A stretch of 64,000 nt of DNA from contig NZ_JAUFPN010000042.1 of NCBI RefSeq assembly GCF_030409335.1, forward strand, positions 18,009 through 82,008, given 5' to 3'. Numbering within the stretch: position 1 is the stretch's first letter; each line of letters opens with the position of its first letter. Origin of the DNA: Paeniroseomonas aquatica (GTDB lineage Bacteria > Pseudomonadota > Alphaproteobacteria > Acetobacterales > Acetobacteraceae). This document shows, piece after piece, positions 60,845 to 64,000 of this stretch. The position numbers and the translations under genes were made by a program. The notes under the pieces are model-generated. The model had not been told where the DNA came from. It saw nothing but the letters and a program-made list of their open reading frames with translations, and searched no databases.

Positions 60845-62428
60845 CTAGCGGTCGGTCAGCCGCAGCTCGATCCGCCGGTTGCGGGCCAGGGCTTCCGGCG
60901 TGTCCCCGGCATCGATCGGCTGGTTGTCGCCGAAGGCGGTCGCCGCCACCCGGTCGGGCGGCAGGCCCGCGGCCATCAGCCGCTGCGCCACCGCGATGGC
61001 CCGGGCCGCCGAGAGCTCCCAGTTGGTGGCGAAGCGGGCGCTGCGGATCGGGGTGCGGTCGGCATGGCCATCCACCCGCAGCAGCCAGTTCACATCCGCC
61101 GGGATGCGGGCGCCGATCTCCTGCAGCACCCGGGCGATCTCCCGGATCTGCTGCTGGCCGCGCTCGGAGAGCTCGGCGCTGGCCGGGGGGAACAGCACCT
61201 CGGACTGGAAGACGAAGCGGTCGCCGACGATCCGCACGTCGGCGCGGTCGCCCAGCACGTCCCGCAGCCGGCCGAAGAAGTCGCTGCGGTAGCGCTGCAG
61301 CTCCTCGACCCGCGCCGCCAGCGCCGCGTTCAGCCGGCTGCCGAGCGCGCTGATCTGCGCATCCTTGTCGCGGCCGGTGCTCTCGGCCGCATCCAGCGCC
61401 GAGGCGATCCGCGCCAGCTGCGCCCGCAGCTCCTCCAGCTGGCGGCCGAGCAGCACCACCTGGGCGCGGGCGCTCTCGGCCAGCCGGGCCTGCTCCGCCG
61501 CGGTCTGCTCCACCGCCTGGCGGCGCTGGGACTCCTCGCCGGCCCGGCGGGCGGCCTCCTGCGCCTGGCGCTCGAGCTGGTCGCGCAGCGCGGTGAGGGC
61601 GCGGACCTGCTCCGACAGCCGGGTGACATCGGACAGCCTCGCCTCGATGGTGGCGCGGTCCACCTTCACCTGCTGGTCGAGCGCCGCCATCTCGGCCCGC
61701 ATGGCGGTGAGCTGCCGCTGGGTTTCGGCCAGCGCCGCCTGGGCCTCCTGCAGCTGTCGGCTCAGCCCAGCCAGCTCGCGCCGGGCGGTCTCCACCGCGC
61801 CGCGGGACTCGCCCAGCTGGCGGTCGAGCTCGGCGGCGCGGGCTTCCGCCTGCTCCCGGGCCGCGCGTTCGGTGGTGAGGCCGCGGCCGGTCTCGGTCAG
61901 CCGGCGCACGGTCTGCGCCGCATCGCCGCCGGCCGCCTCCGCCCGCCGCAGCGCCTCGGCGAGCTGGGTCTCCAGCGCGGCGATCCGCTCCGGGCCGCTG
62001 CGGCCGGTCAGCTCCAGGTCGGTCAGCCGGGCGGTCAGGCGGTCCCGCTCGCCGCGGGTGGCATCGCGCTCGCCGGTCAGCCGGTCGCGCTCGTCCCGCA
62101 CCTCCCGCAGCTGGGCAAAGAGCGAATCGCGGGCGGTGGCGGCGGCCCGCAGCTCCTCGGCGGTGCGGGCGAGGGCGCTGCGCAGTTCCCCGGCCTGGCC
62201 GCGTTCCAGCGCTAGCAGCTCGGCCAGCTCCGCCACCTGCTGGTTCAGCCGGTCGAGCGCCCGGTCGCGCGAGGAAAGCGCGACACTCAGGAAGCCCTGC
62301 GCCAGCACGAAGACCATCAGCACGAAGATGATGACCATCAGCAGCGTCGAGAGCGCATCGACGTAGCCGGGCCAGGCGTCCAGCCCGCCGCCGCCGCGCT
62401 GACGCCGGCGGTTGTTGGACAGCGCCAT
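60845..62428 (-). CDS. MotB/OmpA-type protein with long coiled coil
   Basis: 527 residues. A single N-terminal helix (about 24-48) begins YVDALSTLLMVIIFVL with an aspartate (D24) where MotB and ExbD bind the driving ion. Residues 50-370 are a heptad-rich coiled coil. Residues 390-527 form an OmpA/MotB peptidoglycan-binding domain (LLRVDGHADRTPI, NWELSAARAIAVAQRLMA, GDNQPIDAG, RNRRIELRL). With the MotA/ExbB-like gene 17 bases upstream it should form an ion-driven inner-membrane motor or force-transducing complex reaching the cell wall. The coiled coil is far longer than in flagellar MotB. Confidence 0.88.
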   Translation of the reverse strand: MALSNNRRRQRGGGGLDAWPGYVDALSTLLMVIIFVLMVFVLAQGFLSVALSSRDRALDRLNQQVAELAELLALERGQAGELRSALARTAEELRAAATARDSLFAQLREVRDERDRLTGERDATRGERDRLTARLTDLELTGRSGPERIAALETQLAEALRRAEAAGGDAAQTVRRLTETGRGLTTERAAREQAEARAAELDRQLGESRGAVETARRELAGLSRQLQEAQAALAETQRQLTAMRAEMAALDQQVKVDRATIEARLSDVTRLSEQVRALTALRDQLERQAQEAARRAGEESQRRQAVEQTAAEQARLAESARAQVVLLGRQLEELRAQLARIASALDAAESTGRDKDAQISALGSRLNAALAARVEELQRYRSDFFGRLRDVLGDRADVRIVGDRFVFQSEVLFPPASAELSERGQQQIREIARVLQEIGARIPADVNWLLRVDGHADRTPIRSARFATNWELSAARAIAVAQRLMAAGLPPDRVAATAFGDNQPIDAGDTPEALARNRRIELRLTDR

Positions 62429-62445
62429 GGGTCAGCCGGCCCGCG

Positions 62446-63591
62446 TCAACGCGGCGCATCCTCGGCCAGGGCGGCGATGGTGCGCGCCACCAGCTTGATC
62501 TCGCTGCGGATCTCGTTGGTGCTCTGGACCCGGCCCTGGGCCACCTCGTCCACCAGCCGGCCGAGATAGATCTCGGCGTTGCGCAGGTGGCTGCGGACCG
62601 CGTCGTCGATCGCCGGCGCCGCCTGGGCCTCGGCCAGCCGCGCCAGCACCGGGCCGAGCTGGGCCTGCTGCTCGGCGACCCGCAGCATCAGGGTCTGGCT
62701 GGCCCGCATCTGGTCGGTCAGGGTGCTCAGCCGTTCGGTCAGGGTCAGCATGGCCTGGCCGGTATGGGCCCGGCCCTCCTCGCCGCGCGCCAGGATGCGC
62801 TGCAGCCCCTCGAGGTTCTCCGCCGTCTGCTCCAGCAGCGCCTGGACATAGGCCGGGACGTTGCCGCCCTCGCCGGGGCTGTCGCCCAGCACGCCGGAGG
62901 AGAGCCGGGTCAGCCCGGCCAGCCATTCCTCCAGCTCGTTGTAGAAGCGGTTCTGCGCCTGGCCCGCGGTCAGGTCGAGGAAGCCCAGCACCAGCGCCCC
63001 GGCGAGGCCCAGCATGGAGGAGCTGAAGGCGGTCCCCATGCCCTTCAGCGGCTGGGCGAGGCCGGTCTTCAGCTGGTTGAACAGCTGGTTCAGGTCGCCC
63101 GAGCCGACCGACATGCCGCCGATCACCTCGGAGACCGAGCCGATGGTCAGCAGCAGCCCCCAGAAGGTGCCGAGCAGGCCGAGGAAGATGAGCAGCCCGG
63201 TCATGTAGCGCGACAGCTCGCGCGATTCGTCGAGCCGCGAGGCGATGCTGTCCAGCACGCTGCGCATCGCCGGGGCCGAGAGCGAGAGCCGGTCGGAGCG
63301 GCGGGAGGAGAACATGCTCGCCATCGGCCCGAGCAGCTGTGGCGCCGCCTGGGCCGGGGCGCCGAGCCGCGGGGCGCGGAAATGCTCGAGCCAAGCGACC
63401 TCCGGCCGCAGGGTCAGCACCTGCCGCAGGTTCCAGGCCACGCCGACCAGCAGCACGCCGAGGATGAGCCCGTTCAGCAGCGGATTGGAGCCGAAGGCGA
63501 CCGCCAGCTCGGGCAGCAGCAGCACCGCCACCGCGACCACCACCGCCAGGAAGCCCACCATGCGCCACAGGAAGCCGAGCGGCGGGGTCAT
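62446..63591 (-). CDS. MotA/TolQ/ExbB-like proton channel protein
   Basis: 381 residues. Four membrane helices: about 8-32, 38-56, 129-152 and 186-208. The pair formed by RYMTGLLIFLGLLGTFWGLLLTIGSV and GTAFSSSMLGLAGALVLGFLDL is the conserved channel core of MotA/TolQ/ExbB proteins. A helical cytoplasmic tail of about 170 residues follows (LTLTERLSTLTDQMRASQTLMLRVAEQQ). It is cotranscribed with the MotB-like gene; the OmpA-type gene ends 24 bases upstream. GAGGAGG precedes the ATG. No flagellar genes are near. Confidence 0.87.
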   Translation of the reverse strand: MTPPLGFLWRMVGFLAVVVAVAVLLLPELAVAFGSNPLLNGLILGVLLVGVAWNLRQVLTLRPEVAWLEHFRAPRLGAPAQAAPQLLGPMASMFSSRRSDRLSLSAPAMRSVLDSIASRLDESRELSRYMTGLLIFLGLLGTFWGLLLTIGSVSEVIGGMSVGSGDLNQLFNQLKTGLAQPLKGMGTAFSSSMLGLAGALVLGFLDLTAGQAQNRFYNELEEWLAGLTRLSSGVLGDSPGEGGNVPAYVQALLEQTAENLEGLQRILARGEEGRAHTGQAMLTLTERLSTLTDQMRASQTLMLRVAEQQAQLGPVLARLAEAQAAPAIDDAVRSHLRNAEIYLGRLVDEVAQGRVQSTNEIRSEIKLVARTIAALAEDAPR

Positions 63592-63615
63592 GCCATCCTC
63601 CTCATCACGCAGGCC

Positions 63616-64000
63616 TCACCGGGGGGATTCCGGCGCCGGGGGCAGGACGTCCACCGCATCCGCGGCATCGGCGGTGCGGCCCATGGGGCGCAGGTCGATG
63701 CGGGTCGGCGCCAGGCCGCCGGCGGCCAGCGCCTGCTTCACCGCCAGCCCGCGCGCCAAGCTGAGCCGGCGGGCGATGGAGATATCGGCCACCGGGCCGG
63801 AGGCCTGGCCGGTCACGACGACCCGCCCGGCGGGGCCGGCGGCAAGCTGGCTGCCGAGCCCGGCAAGGCTGCCGGCGGCCTCGGCCGGCAGGGCCGCCGT
63901 GCCATCGGCGAAGCGGAGGCGGAAGCCGCCCTCGGGCAGGGCCTCCATTCCGGCCGGCACGTCGAGGGGGGCCGGCGGCCGGGCCGGCGGCGGCTGCGCC
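63616..64000 (-). CDS. OmpA-family protein, C-terminal part (cut by window edge)
   Basis: The frame is open to the window end, so only the last 127 codons are seen. A Pro-rich stretch (AQPPPARPPAPLD) leads into an OmpA-like region: LPEGGFRLRFADGTAALPAEA, GRVVVTGQASGPVADISIARRLSLARGLAVKQALAAGG and TRIDLRPMGRTADAAD. The core resembles the OmpA C-terminal fold (N/S-RR-LSLARA helix). It lies directly upstream of the MotA-like gene on the same strand and is probably part of the same envelope complex. Confidence 0.7.
   Translation of the reverse strand, partial: AQPPPARPPAPLDVPAGMEALPEGGFRLRFADGTAALPAEAAGSLAGLGSQLAAGPAGRVVVTGQASGPVADISIARRLSLARGLAVKQALAAGGLAPTRIDLRPMGRTADAADAVDVLPPAPESPR

Noticed and set aside
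60845..63591. Zorya anti-phage system (ZorA/ZorB)
   Set aside because: The MotA-like and MotB-like pair resembles ZorAB, but no ZorC or ZorD/E-type helicase or nuclease lies downstream; the neighbour is a convergent response regulator. The coiled coil is in the MotB-like partner, whereas ZorA carries the long tail. Upstream genes are not visible beyond 64000.

Overview
This 64 kb window is chromosomal DNA from a very GC-rich (well above 70%) alphaproteobacterium. The gene content fits Acetobacteraceae of the Roseomonas/Belnapia type: repeated Bug-family solute receptors, a cox/xdh maturation cluster, DUF1488 and DUF1491 proteins, and M20 peptidases. That placement is inference from protein families, not from a marker gene. 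No rRNA, tRNA, CRISPR array, transposase or phage gene was seen.

Layout. 1-4185 (minus): a translationally coupled maturation operon, coxG > coxD (MoxR) > coxE (VWA) > split XdhC > MobA-like, for a molybdenum hydroxylase whose structural genes are not here. 4630-16289: single genes and pairs, including a PrpB-like lyase, M20 peptidase plus MFS, alpha/beta hydrolase, ABC-F, OprB-type porin, RraA-like protein, GAF-GGDEF and a thioesterase. 16347-27015: a GH16 enzyme, PfkB kinase, a Bug receptor, enoyl-CoA hydratase plus nitronate monooxygenase, a phosphoesterase, a photolyase-like protein with apparently swapped domain order, AlkA-like glycosylase, GGCT, SDR and CPG2-like peptidase. 27198-31543 (plus): metNIQ followed by a TauD-like oxygenase and a racemase-family protein lacking both catalytic cysteines. 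31554-32581: an AT-rich island of about 1 kb between GC-rich inverted repeats. 32596-36751 (minus): four consecutive Bug receptors with no TctAB beside them.

37003-42944 (plus): an NdvA-like ABC exporter, a CBS protein, an orphan HicA-like protein and a DctPQM TRAP transporter. 42996-48917: a lipoprotein, VOC protein, MscL, Na+/H+ antiporter, MFS carrier, small membrane protein, ABM monooxygenase and an atypical SDR. 49020-52336 (minus): a complete tctCBA system ending at a clear rho-independent terminator. Facing away from it, 52551-57406 (plus) is a tightly coupled amidohydrolase > creatininase > two PanE-like reductases > VOC operon, which could process whatever tctCBA imports. 57396-60754: DUF429-like protein, cytochrome b561, DUF1491 and an OmpR-type regulator. 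60845-64000 (minus): an OmpA-type protein (cut by the window edge), a MotA/ExbB-like channel and a MotB-like coiled-coil protein, an apparent ion-driven envelope complex without flagellar genes.

Many genes overlap by 4 bases (ATGA or GTGA), so translational coupling is widespread. Several convergent pairs overlap at their 3' ends, while others are separated by perfect hairpins. The most interesting items are the domain-swapped photolyase-like protein, the creatininase/double PanE operon, the MotAB-like complex, the cysteine-less racemase, the tyrosine-less SDR and the AT-rich island.
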